From NCBI GenBank assembly GCA_964555675.1, contig CAZKTU010000003.1, forward strand, positions 1 to 64,000: DNA of 64,000 nucleotides, in the 5' to 3' direction. Every line of letters starts with the position of its first letter. Position 1 is the first letter of the stretch. Shown one piece after another: positions 42,126 to 50,383 of the stretch. The DNA is from CAIWXH01 sp964555675 (GTDB lineage: Bacteria; Chloroflexota; Chloroflexia; Chloroflexales; Chloroflexaceae). Below the pieces are notes generated by a model. That model was given only the letters and a program-made list of their open reading frames with translations. It did no database searches and had not been told where the DNA came from. A program made the translations under genes and the position numbers.

Positions 42126-44461
42126 GGCAGAGCTCCTTGCACCTCGGCGCTGACGTATAGGCACTGGGCCGGACCTGTGGGGCCGTCGAGGCGCAGCAGC
42201 AGCTCACCGCCGCGCAGGTAGGGCCCCGCAGCAGCCAACTCGAGGTCGCCCGGGCCGTCGAACTCCTGCTCGACCCACTGCCCCTGGTCCCAGTCGTATA
42301 ACTCGGTGGTCACCCCTACGTTCGGCCAGCGCCCGGCGCTGACCAGCGTGAGTTTGAGCGTCTCGGCCCGCAGGGCGTTCAGGCCGTCCGGCAGGCGCAT
42401 CGGCACCGTGATGGGCGGCGACGCGGTCGGGATGCCCGCCCCAAGCTCGCTGTTGCAGGGCGCGCCGCCCAGAGCCGCCAGGTCGGGGCGGAGCCAGCCC
42501 TCGGGGAGGCTCACCGGCCCGCTGCCGCCGATCGTGGGCCGCAGCACGAGCAGGGTCGTCTCCTGGAGGGCGGCGCCGTCGGCCTCGACGGCGAAGTCGA
42601 GCGGCGAGCGCTCCATCCAGCCGAGGACCATCGGGCCGTCGTCGAAGCCGGCGCTGCCGCGGGCGACGGCGGCGTTGATCAGGGCCTCCTGGGCCAGGAC
42701 GCGCCGGTCGGGGGCCTGCCCGGCCTCGCGGCCCGCGTCCAGGGCTTCGCCCAGCACCAGGTAGCTGATCGGCGTGCCGCGGGGCGTCTCGCCGAGGGGC
42801 TCGCCGGGCCAGACGGCCGCGAGGCGCTCGCCGGGCCGCAGGTCGCCCAGGAAGGCCACGCGCTCGCCGTAGACCGCCACGACGCCGCGCAGCGGCTGGT
42901 CGCTCTCGTTGCGTAGCTCGACCCTGGGCCCCGCGGGGCCGGCCACGAGCTCGGCGCTGAACCCGGCCAGGGGCAACTGGCTCTCTGCGAGGACGCCCTG
43001 GAGCTGCCAGGCGTCGATGTTCAGGCCGACCCCCGACGTCTCCTGGACGATATCGCCCCGCGAGCCGCCGACGGTGCCGTAGGGCCCGCTCGCGCCGCGT
43101 ACCGGCCTGACCAGGGCGGGGAGCCCCAGCTCGGCGGCCAGAGTCTGGGTCTGGGGCGAGAGGGCGGCGAGGTAGGTTCGGGCGCGGGCCTGGCCGGCGT
43201 CCACGGCCTCGACCAGGCTGAGCTGGTTGATCACGCGCTGGTCGGCCCGCAGGGTGAACGCCAGCCCGAAGGCCAGGGCGCCTGTGGCGAGGGCCATGGC
43301 CGGCACGGCGGCCCAGGCCCAGGCCTGCCGGTCGTAGCGTCGCAGCAACAAGGCGAGGCCGGGGCCTACCAGCACCGCGTAGGCCGCCAGGATGGCGAAG
43401 AGCAGGTTGGCGGGGGGCAGGCTCACGGCGGGCAGGCTGGTCAGCGCCCCGGCGATGATCTGCTCCTGGATCACGTCGGCCCGTGGCTGCAGGCCCAGGG
43501 GCGTGCTGACCAGGGTCGGCGGCCTGAGCAGCTGGTTCCAGAATTGCGGCGCCCCCGCCCAGGTCGCCAGAGCGGGCAGCCCGGGGTCGAAGGCGAGTTG
43601 GGTGACGGCGCCCTGGCCGACGCGGCGCGTGACCCAGGCGGGGGCCTCGGCCGGGCCGACGACCCTGGCGTCCCCAGCGGGGGTGAGCAGCGCGCCGGGC
43701 AGTGGGCCGGGGCCCGTGGTCTCGGCCAGGGCGGCGAGGGGCGCGTCGGAGATCTGGGCCGCGGGGCCGACCGTCGCGGGCTGGAGCGCGGGCGGCAGCC
43801 CGGCCAGACCCTGGGCGGTGGCGGGATCACCGCCGAGCAGCAGGTGCCCCCCGGCGTGAACCCAGCCGAGCAGCGCATCGATCTGGGCCTGGGTCAGGGC
43901 CTCGCTCGGGGCGCCGCTGATCAGCAGGAGGGACAGGCTGCTCAGGCCCTCGGCCCGTGCGGGCAGCGCGCCGGGGGTCAGGCTGACGGTGGTGAAGGGC
44001 AGGCTCGGCAGATCCTGGCGGCGCGGCAGACTGAGCTGTAGGCTCGCAGGGGCGAGGAGGCCGAGCATGCGCTCGTCGGCCCGCGGGCGCACCTCGAGAT
44101 CCTGGGCGGCGAGCACGCTGCCGTCGGCCTCGACGCTCAGGCGCAGCTCGCGCGAGGCCTGTTCCATGGCCACGTAGAGCGTCAGGCTCTTCTCGGAGCC
44201 TGTGGGCAGCTCGACGCTCTGGACATTGCGGAAGGTGCTATCGGGGAGTGTGGCGGTGACGAGGGCCTGGACGGCCGGGCCGCCATTGCTCAGGCGCACC
44301 TCCACCGGCAGCCAGGCGCCGGGGAGGTAGTTGCCCTCGAAGGCTGCGACCGCCGTGAGGGTCACCGCCGACTGCGAGTAGGTCGGCCCGGGCAGAAGCA
44401 GCAGCGCTACAGCCGCAAACACCAGCAGGATCCACCGGGCCGGGGTGCGAGGGGCTGTCAT
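42122..44461 (-). CDS. Large exported membrane protein coupled to an ABC-2 permease
   Basis: The protein has 779 residues. A signal peptide (1-30) is followed by a beta-rich region with FEGNYLPGAWLPVEVRLSNGG. Then comes a flavodoxin/GATase-1-like region with LLLISGAPSEALTQAQIDALLGWVHAGGHLLLGGDPA, a pattern found in putative class I amidotransferase-like proteins. Two to three spans lie near 355-420 (NLLFAILAAYAVLVGPGLALLL). The long C-terminal region is beta-rich. Similar proteins accompany ABC-2 permeases in Chloroflexota; the role may be export assistance or gliding-type secretion. Its last codon overlaps the permease start, so the pair form one unit. Confidence 0.65.
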   Translation of the reverse strand: MTAPRTPARWILLVFAAVALLLLPGPTYSQSAVTLTAVAAFEGNYLPGAWLPVEVRLSNGGPAVQALVTATLPDSTFRNVQSVELPTGSEKSLTLYVAMEQASRELRLSVEADGSVLAAQDLEVRPRADERMLGLLAPASLQLSLPRRQDLPSLPFTTVSLTPGALPARAEGLSSLSLLLISGAPSEALTQAQIDALLGWVHAGGHLLLGGDPATAQGLAGLPPALQPATVGPAAQISDAPLAALAETTGPGPLPGALLTPAGDARVVGPAEAPAWVTRRVGQGAVTQLAFDPGLPALATWAGAPQFWNQLLRPPTLVSTPLGLQPRADVIQEQIIAGALTSLPAVSLPPANLLFAILAAYAVLVGPGLALLLRRYDRQAWAWAAVPAMALATGALAFGLAFTLRADQRVINQLSLVEAVDAGQARARTYLAALSPQTQTLAAELGLPALVRPVRGASGPYGTVGGSRGDIVQETSGVGLNIDAWQLQGVLAESQLPLAGFSAELVAGPAGPRVELRNESDQPLRGVVAVYGERVAFLGDLRPGERLAAVWPGEPLGETPRGTPISYLVLGEALDAGREAGQAPDRRVLAQEALINAAVARGSAGFDDGPMVLGWMERSPLDFAVEADGAALQETTLLVLRPTIGGSGPVSLPEGWLRPDLAALGGAPCNSELGAGIPTASPPITVPMRLPDGLNALRAETLKLTLVSAGRWPNVGVTTELYDWDQGQWVEQEFDGPGDLELAAAGPYLRGGELLLRLDGPTGPAQCLYVSAEVQGALP

Positions 44462-44497
44462 GGGGCGGTCTCCTGGCTATGGAGCACAGCGAGGGCA

Positions 44498-44557
44498 TTA
44501 TAGCAGAATGAACAGTAATCAACCGTCCTTGCCCCAACCCTACGCTCATGCTATGAT
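44498..44557. promoter_or_regulatory. Divergent extended -10 elements
   Basis: Minus strand TGCTATAAT (44498-44506) serves the large exported protein. Plus strand TGCTATGAT (44549-44557) serves the LuxR-kelch gene and would give a leader of about 28 bases. Confidence 0.55.
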
Positions 44558-44591
44558 CAGCGCGACGTCCCCGAGGCGAACTACCGACTGC

Positions 44592-46013
44592 ATGACAAAC
44601 GATACCCAGATCAGCGACCGCGAGCTCGAGATCCTGCGACTCGTAGCCACGGGCGCCACCAACCAGCAGATCGCTCAGCAGCTCAACATCAGCATCAACA
44701 CGGTCAAGGTCCATCTCCGCAATATCTTTGGCAAGATTGGGGCTGTCTCGCGCACCGAGGCGACGGTCTACGCTATCCGTAACGGGCTGGTGCCCGGGAT
44801 CGGCAACCTCGCCGAGCCGCTGCCGCTCGAGCCCGAGGCGCCGGCCCTGGGGCTCGCCCTGACGACCCCTGAGCCTCTCATTGCCTCGCCGCCCCTCGCC
44901 GATGCGCCTGTTGTCGCCGCTGCCGCGCCGCCAGTCGCCCCTCCTGCTCCCACGCCCGCGGGTCGTCAGCTTGACCGGCGCCTGCTCTGGCTGGGCGGCG
45001 GGCTGCTGGCCCTCGTCGGCGTCGCGCTGCTCGCCTGGCGGACCCTGGGCGCCCCCCAACCCCCCGCGCCCACGGCCCCTGCCGCGACGGCCCTGAGCGA
45101 AGCGGTCGACGCCGAACGCTGGGTGGTCCACGATCCGCTGCCGCGCCCGCGCGACGGCTACGCCCTCGCGGCCTACGAGCCCGAAGGGCGCCTCTTTGTG
45201 ATTGGCGGCAGCGCAGATGGCGCTCCTCGGGCCTGGCTCGACCGCTTCGATCCGCAGAGCGGCCGCTGGGTCTCTCTCGACGACAAGCCCACGGCCGTGA
45301 GCAACGCCGGCGCGGTGTCGCTGCGCGGCAAGATCTATGTGCCGGGCGGCGAGGACGCGGACGGCAGGCCGACGGCCGCCCTCGAGGCTTACGACCCCCA
45401 GGAGCGCCGCTGGGAGTCTGACGAGACGCTCGCCCCGCTCCCTGAGGCGCGCAGCCGCTACGCCCTGACGGTGTGGGAGGGGCGGATCTTCCTCTTCGGG
45501 GGTTGGGACGGCGCCGGCCCATCGGCCGACGTCTTCGTCTACGACCCGGCGCTGAACGAGTGGTCGCGCGGCGTAGCCCTGCCCACTCCCAGGCAGTACG
45601 GCGCGGCCACCGTGGTCGCCGGCAAAGTCTACATGGTTGGTGGCGAGGGCGAAGGCGGCGCCCTGAGCGATGCGCTGCGCCTCGACCCCGCCGACGAGGG
45701 CGGCGGGCAGTGGGAGCCCCTCGCGCCGCTGCCTGTGCCGGTCGCTCGCCCGGGCGCCATCACGGTGATCAACTCGTTGCTGGTCTTCGACGGCGCCGGC
45801 AAGGCCGGCTGGCAGTACGACGCCACAGCAGACGACTGGCCGTCCTACCCGATCCCCACAGACGCCCCCGTCGCGGCGGTCGCGACCCTGCTCGGCCCGA
45901 GCATCTTCTTCCTCGGCGACTCTGCCGCCGCAACGCCCGGGGCGCTCGGCGAGTACCGGGTGATCTTCACCACCTTTGTGCCGGCCAGGGGCGGCCCGCC
46001 GACCAACCCCTGA
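44592..46013 (+). CDS. LuxR-type HTH - membrane span - kelch propeller protein
   Basis: The protein has 473 residues. The ATG at 44592 is used because earlier ATGs lie upstream of the predicted start of transcription. A GerE/LuxR helix-turn-helix sits at the very N-terminus (ISDRELEILRLVATGATNQQIAQQLNISINTVKVHLRNIF split over about 6-45). A Pro/Ala-rich linker follows, then one span (about 133-153, LLWLGGGLLALVGVALLAW). The C-terminus is six kelch-like blades (GRLFVIGGSADGAPRAWLDRF, GKIYVPGGEDADG, GRIFLFGGWDGAG, GKVYMVGGEGEG). The layout resembles CadC or ToxR: DNA-binding inside, sensor propeller outside. Confidence 0.8.
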   Translation: MTNDTQISDRELEILRLVATGATNQQIAQQLNISINTVKVHLRNIFGKIGAVSRTEATVYAIRNGLVPGIGNLAEPLPLEPEAPALGLALTTPEPLIASPPLADAPVVAAAAPPVAPPAPTPAGRQLDRRLLWLGGGLLALVGVALLAWRTLGAPQPPAPTAPAATALSEAVDAERWVVHDPLPRPRDGYALAAYEPEGRLFVIGGSADGAPRAWLDRFDPQSGRWVSLDDKPTAVSNAGAVSLRGKIYVPGGEDADGRPTAALEAYDPQERRWESDETLAPLPEARSRYALTVWEGRIFLFGGWDGAGPSADVFVYDPALNEWSRGVALPTPRQYGAATVVAGKVYMVGGEGEGGALSDALRLDPADEGGGQWEPLAPLPVPVARPGAITVINSLLVFDGAGKAGWQYDATADDWPSYPIPTDAPVAAVATLLGPSIFFLGDSAAATPGALGEYRVIFTTFVPARGGPPTNP

Positions 46014-46054
46014 CCGGGCGCGGCCGCCCATAGGCAACGTTTCACAAACATGCC

Positions 46055-46780
46055 TTACTTGCGCGGGTCCTCGGTCTCCTCGCCGGTGACGGCGTTGACT
46101 GAGAAGAGCCACTGGCTGCCGTCAGGGGTCACCACGCTCCAGATAGGCGCCGGGCTGCCCTGCAGCTGCACTAGCTCGAGGTCATAGACGAGTGTCTCGT
46201 CCACAGTGATACCCAGTTCGGGGGCACGCTGGCGGAACTTCTCGAACACGGCGTCGCTGTCGACGGTCACGGCAGCCATATCGATCGGCTCCTGCGGCTC
46301 GTCTTCGCCGAGGGGGGTGAGCGAGCGGGCGCCGATCACGATGCCGTCCACCACCTGCACAAAGTGGAAGGCGGGATCGCTCTCGCCCTGAAATTTATAG
46401 AACCAGCCCGGCTCGACCGGCGGGTTGCCGAGGTTGGCCAGCATAATATGCGAGGGGATGATCGCGTAGAGCTGCACCGGGCCGAACTCCTGCTGGGCGT
46501 ACTCGAGGGCGATCTGGTAGCTGGCCAGGGCGGTCTGGTCGCGGCCCTCGTACGAATCGTCGAGGGGGGCGCCGGCGGCGACGGTGGCGTCGGGCGAGGG
46601 GTAGCCCCCCGTGGCCGGGTCGACCGGGATGGGGTAGGCCTCGGCGGGCGGGGCCGCAGGCTCGGCCGTGGCCGGCACGATGGTCGTCTGGAAGGGGCGG
46701 TCCTGGGGCTGGGGGCCGCAGGCGGTCAGCGCCAAGGCGCAGGCGAGGCCTGTGACGGCGACGAGACGTGAGCGTAGCAT
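46055..46780 (-). CDS. Lipoprotein of unknown function
   Basis: The protein has 241 residues. A signal peptide ends in a lipobox LTAC with the modified cysteine at 21. A Pro/Ala-rich linker (about 25-70) is followed by a compact alpha/beta region. This contains ALASYQIALEYAQQEFGPVQLYAI, DPAFHFVQVVDGIVIGARSLTPL and a C-terminal ILSVVTPDGSQWLF-like stretch (PIWSVVTPDGSQWLFSVNAVTGEE) reminiscent of PepSY-type YcdA domains. No family is named with confidence. Convergent with the LuxR-kelch gene (41 bases apart), so no shared transcript. Confidence 0.6.
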   Translation of the reverse strand: MLRSRLVAVTGLACALALTACGPQPQDRPFQTTIVPATAEPAAPPAEAYPIPVDPATGGYPSPDATVAAGAPLDDSYEGRDQTALASYQIALEYAQQEFGPVQLYAIIPSHIMLANLGNPPVEPGWFYKFQGESDPAFHFVQVVDGIVIGARSLTPLGEDEPQEPIDMAAVTVDSDAVFEKFRQRAPELGITVDETLVYDLELVQLQGSPAPIWSVVTPDGSQWLFSVNAVTGEETEDPRK

Positions 46781-46828
46781 AGAAACCTCCTGGCGTGCGC
46801 ACCCTCACTCTTGGGGCGCAAACGGCAA

Positions 46829-46857
46829 GATGCAGGGCTACTAGGTAACCCTGCATC
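46829..46857. repeat. Inverted repeat upstream of the lipoprotein gene
   Basis: GATGCAGGG (46829-46837) and CCCTGCATC (46849-46857), 9-bp perfect stem, 11-base loop. It lies between the exported-protein gene and the lipoprotein start, and could be an operator or a second terminator. Confidence 0.5.
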
Positions 46858-46878
46858 CGGCGTGTGTTAGGCGTGGGC

Positions 46879-46900
46879 GGCGGCGTCAGAAGACGCCGCC
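46879..46900 (-). terminator. Terminator-like hairpin of the four-module exported protein
   Basis: GGCGGCGTC (46879-46887), AGAA, GACGCCGCC (46892-46900): a 9-bp stem with tetraloop, 22 bases past the stop at 46923. Confidence 0.7.
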
Positions 46901-46922
46901 TTGCCCATTGTTTCGACCGTGC

Positions 46923-48440
46923 CTACTGCTGCCCCTCAGGGAAGCCCGAGAGGGCGAACAGGAAGTCGTTGGGGACCTGGTTCTTCTTGCCGCCCGTGCC
47001 GTTCGGGTACGAGGTCAGAGCCGGGTCAGAGTTGTGCTGGACAATCACCACCACGGGCTGGGCCGACTCGACCGTGCCGCCGACCTGGGCGCGGAAGCCG
47101 AGCTGGTTGCCGCTATTGCCGGGGAGGTGGGTGAAGTTGTAGGTCTGGCCGGGGTTGAGCGAGGGCGAAACCCAGGTGCGGTTGTCGCCGTAGCGCAGGG
47201 TCACGGTGGCGGCCGCGTTGCCGGCGTTCTGCACCGTCACGGCGGTGAAGAAGCCGAAGTAGTCCGAGAAGATGGCCGGCACGCGCACCGAGGTCGCGGT
47301 GGCGCTGGTGGCGCCGTAGCTGCCGAAGGCCGGGTTGGCCGGGTCGGCGATGCTGGTGCTGCCGCGCTGCTTGCGCTGGATGTTGACCAGGGCCACGATG
47401 TTGCCGCCGGGGGCGCTGATCGTCGCCGAGAGCAGGCCGTTGGTGTTGCCGCTGCCCAGGCCGGCGATGTTGGGCAGGAAGAACTCGCGGGCCTGGTTCG
47501 CCGGGATGTTGAAGTTGACCGTGGTGTTGGCAGTGTCGCTGAAGCGGATGGTGCCCGCGGCCGCGGCCGTATCGGACAGGTTCTGGATGGTCAGCGAGGC
47601 CACGAAGCCGAAGTACTGGTTGTAGAGGGCGGCGGCGTAGGCCGTGGCCGAGCCGGCGGTGAAGGCGTTGAAGCTGCCCGCGCCCGCGTCGGCGTCGCTG
47701 GCCGTCCAGATGTTCGAGACGCCGGCCAGGGGCACGCCGTTGGTCGACTCGACGATCACGCCGAAGAGGCTGCTCGAGGTGCCGCCGGGCAGACCGGCGA
47801 AGGCCGGATCGTTATAGGCGAAGGTCTGGGCGGCGTTCGGCTGGATCTGGCCCAGGGTGACCGGGCCAAACTTGGTGCCGTCGCTGCTGCGGTAGAAGGT
47901 GGCCTGCACCGTCGCGGCGCTGGTGCCCGTGTTCTGCACGACCAGCTCGCTGCGGAAGCCGAAGTAGTCCTTGTAGAAGCCGGGGAAGAACAGCCGGGTG
48001 GCCGTGCTGCCGGCGTCCACGCCCTCGTAAGCGAAGGCCGACCAGGGGGCGGCGGTGGCCTCGTTGGTCGAGGAGTTCACCACGGCCTTGACCGGCACCG
48101 AGCTGCTGACCACGCCCGAGTACTGGCCGGCGGCCAGGTCGGAGACGGCCCGCGGGATGAAGAACTCGCGCGAGGCGCCGGGGGCGATGCTGGCGTCAGC
48201 GGGCGGGGTGAAGGGCTTCACCAGCTCGCCGGCGCCGTTGTAGAAGTCGATCGAGTACTGGTCAGGGGTCAGGGTCGTCGTGCCGACATTCTGGATGAGG
48301 ATGGCGCTGGCCCAACCGCCGGGGATGGCGGTGCGCGAGCGATCCTGCGCTGCGGCGGGGGTGGCCGGGAAGGCGACGGCCCCGGCGACCACGGCCAGGG
48401 TCAGGCCCCCAGCCAGGATGCGCTTGAACGACTCAAACAT
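46923..48440 (-). CDS. Exported four-module beta-sandwich protein, candidate surface protein
   Basis: The protein has 505 residues from the ATG at 48440. The ribosome site AAGGAGG is the strongest in the window. A signal peptide (1-31, ending PATPAAAQ) is followed by four repeated modules of about 110-120 residues, each with a core like YFGFRSELVVQNTGTSAATV / YFGFVASLTIQNLSDTAAAA / YFGFFTAVTVQNAGNAAATV, and an earlier diverged one, ASAILIQNVGTTTLT. Modules also share REFFIP(R/N) and ATFYRS/IRFSDT/LRYGDN strands. Rich in Asn, Thr and Ser with no cysteines visible. This suggests an abundant cell-surface or S-layer-type protein; no known family was recognised. Confidence 0.7.
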   Translation of the reverse strand: MFESFKRILAGGLTLAVVAGAVAFPATPAAAQDRSRTAIPGGWASAILIQNVGTTTLTPDQYSIDFYNGAGELVKPFTPPADASIAPGASREFFIPRAVSDLAAGQYSGVVSSSVPVKAVVNSSTNEATAAPWSAFAYEGVDAGSTATRLFFPGFYKDYFGFRSELVVQNTGTSAATVQATFYRSSDGTKFGPVTLGQIQPNAAQTFAYNDPAFAGLPGGTSSSLFGVIVESTNGVPLAGVSNIWTASDADAGAGSFNAFTAGSATAYAAALYNQYFGFVASLTIQNLSDTAAAAGTIRFSDTANTTVNFNIPANQAREFFLPNIAGLGSGNTNGLLSATISAPGGNIVALVNIQRKQRGSTSIADPANPAFGSYGATSATATSVRVPAIFSDYFGFFTAVTVQNAGNAAATVTLRYGDNRTWVSPSLNPGQTYNFTHLPGNSGNQLGFRAQVGGTVESAQPVVVIVQHNSDPALTSYPNGTGGKKNQVPNDFLFALSGFPEGQQ

Positions 48441-48508
48441 GCAAAACCTCCTTAAAGACGAGCCTGCGATGACCCCCACGACGGGGGCGTTGGTCGGTTA
48501 CTGTGGCC

Positions 48509-48537
48509 ACTATAGCAGCCCCCGCGCCCATGCTCAA
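48509..48537 (-). promoter_or_regulatory. Promoter of the four-module exported protein gene
   Basis: Minus strand TTGAGC (48532-48537), 17 bases, TATAGT (48509-48514) with TGC before it. Leader about 60 nt. Confidence 0.75.
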
Positions 48538-48609
48538 TAGCACCTAAGGGGATCACCCTTCTGGTACACATGGCGTCGCAACGCCAAAAAACGCGCTAAT
48601 ACTTATGGG

Positions 48610-49419
48610 TTACCCAGAGGTAGTAGTGGCCTGGGCGGCGTCTGGGGCCTGCTGAAGGGCCAGCGAGAGCACGACGGACTGGAAGTCCTCGGGGGTGCCG
48701 ATGTCATGGTAGACCGAGCCGGTCAGCCCTACCCCCTCGATGCGCAGCCCCGCCCCAAGCCCCGCGGCGAAGACGTCGCTGAGCACGCACTCGGGGCCGC
48801 CGCCGGGCAGGCCCAGCAGGTACTCGTGGAGGAAGGCCGTGAAGCGGGGCGACCAGGCCGCCAGGCCCCACATCAGCTCGAGCTCGGTCTGGGCCGGCTT
48901 GTCCACAAAGCCTGACACACGGCCGTCAGCGTCCAGGTCGACCATGCCGAACTTGTGGGGCGTGCTCGTGCGAAAGAGCCCCAGGGTCACGTCCGCCCCG
49001 CTGCTCTGGTGGCGCTGGGCGAGCAGGGCCATGGTCTCACCCGGGTGGACCAGGGTGTCGGGCATGGCGAAGAGCACCGTGGCCGCGCTCAGCCAGGGCC
49101 TGGCCAGGTCGAGGGCGAAGGGCATGCCGCGCAGCTGGCGCTGGTAGACGTAGGCCACCGGCAGCTCGTACTGCTGGCCGTCGCCCACGTAGCGCACGAC
49201 GTCGGCCTTGGTCTCGCCGATCACGATCACCGCCCGGCTCGCCCCGGCCGCCCGCAGCGCGCGCAGGTGGCTCTCGATCGCGGTCACCGGGCGCCAGGCG
49301 GGCTGCTCGTCGCCGGGGGCGGGCTGGAAGCCCAGGGGCATGATCTCTTTGCTGCACGGGATGGGGCCGAGGCGCGTGCCCCGCCCCGCGGCCGGCAGCA
49401 GGCCGACCAGCTCACTCAT
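48610..49419 (-). CDS. Sugar nucleotidyltransferase
   Basis: The protein has 269 residues. The signature GLLPAAGRGTRLGPIPCSKEIMPL (split: PAAGRGTRLG at 9-18) is the nucleotide-binding loop of NTP-sugar transferases. The DTLVHPGE stretch carries the metal-binding aspartate, and VDLDADGRVSGFVDKPAQ follows. It attaches a nucleotide (dTTP, UTP, GTP or CTP) to a sugar-1-phosphate; which base is not readable. It is the last gene of the seven-gene overlapping operon running 56691 to 48610, and its start overlaps the flippase-like gene by 8 bases. Confidence 0.85.
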   Translation of the reverse strand: MSELVGLLPAAGRGTRLGPIPCSKEIMPLGFQPAPGDEQPAWRPVTAIESHLRALRAAGASRAVIVIGETKADVVRYVGDGQQYELPVAYVYQRQLRGMPFALDLARPWLSAATVLFAMPDTLVHPGETMALLAQRHQSSGADVTLGLFRTSTPHKFGMVDLDADGRVSGFVDKPAQTELELMWGLAAWSPRFTAFLHEYLLGLPGGGPECVLSDVFAAGLGAGLRIEGVGLTGSVYHDIGTPEDFQSVVLSLALQQAPDAAQATTTSG

Positions 49420-50380
49420 GGCCGCTCCCCGGCTTGCTCAGGCGCAGCCCGCCCAGTACCAGCAGACTGGCGATCACCTCGCCCAGGGTCAGCAGCAGCT
49501 TGACTGTGATCGCGCAGGCGAGGGCGACAGGCAGGGGCCAGATCTGGGCCAGCAGCACGGTGAGCGTGATCTCGCGGGCGATCGCCAGGAAGCCCAGGGT
49601 CAGGCTGACTGCGTAGCCCGCCAGGGCCGCCGCCAGCCAGATCCAGAGCACCGTCCCAAACATCGCCAGGGGCACGGGCAGGTAGGCGTTGAGCACCGCC
49701 CACAGAAACAGCCCTGCAATTGGCCAGGTCGCGCCGTACCAGAGAAAGGCCCCCAGCCAGCGCAGAGCCTGGACCCGCGATGCGGGGTCGGCGGCGTTGC
49801 CGAAGCGGGCGCCGCGCACGCGATAGAGCGCCCAGAGGACGAGCCCGATCGCCACGGGGGCCGCGGCTGCCAGCCATGGGCTGATCCCGTAGAGCCAGAT
49901 CAGGCAGAGCAGCCCGGCCGAGGCTCCGACCATAAAGCCGAGCTCGTAGAACGACGCGGCCACGACGCGGGCCTGGGCCACGCCGCGCTGCCCGTAGTAG
50001 TGGGCCCGGTTGGCGATGTACCAGGCGATCGTCGGCAGGTACTTCACCAGGTTGCTGCCGGCCACGGCCTCGACATCCTCGCGCAGGCGCAGCTCGCCGA
50101 GCAACAGCCGGCTCAGGCGATGCCAGCCCATCAGGTGCATCACGAAGGTGACCAGGTAGATGCCCAGGGCGATGAAGAGGAAGGCCGGACGGACCTGCAG
50201 CCCCTCCTGCGGCAGGTCGCGGTACGAGACGTACGCGCCCAGGGCCAGCGCCACGAGCGACAGCACGGTGATCCCCCGCCAGACCCAGCGCCAGGCCGGG
50301 TGGGCGAAGAGCGGCCGCAGCTTCTCGCGGGGCAGGCTCAGTAGCCGCCTGATGCGCGTCGCCGTCGAGACAGGGGCCAT
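49412..50380 (-). CDS. YbhN/LPG-synthase-type flippase-like membrane protein
   Basis: The protein has 322 residues and about eight spans. The family motif MGWHRLSRLLL near 84-94 and SNLVKYLPTIAWYIANRAHYY (about 119-139) are typical of the lysylphosphatidylglycerol synthase TM region. That family is used by bacterial flippase-like and glycolipid-translocating proteins. The context (glycan operon) suggests it moves a lipid-linked glycan, though direct evidence is lacking. It starts 3 bases after the methyltransferase stop. Confidence 0.78.
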   Translation of the reverse strand: MAPVSTATRIRRLLSLPREKLRPLFAHPAWRWVWRGITVLSLVALALGAYVSYRDLPQEGLQVRPAFLFIALGIYLVTFVMHLMGWHRLSRLLLGELRLREDVEAVAGSNLVKYLPTIAWYIANRAHYYGQRGVAQARVVAASFYELGFMVGASAGLLCLIWLYGISPWLAAAAPVAIGLVLWALYRVRGARFGNAADPASRVQALRWLGAFLWYGATWPIAGLFLWAVLNAYLPVPLAMFGTVLWIWLAAALAGYAVSLTLGFLAIAREITLTVLLAQIWPLPVALACAITVKLLLTLGEVIASLLVLGGLRLSKPGSGHE

Positions 50381-50383
50381 GGG

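Noticed and set aside
46014..46054. Possible terminator between the LuxR-kelch gene and the lipoprotein gene
   Set aside because: Only a weak GC-rich inverted pair is visible, no clear stem.
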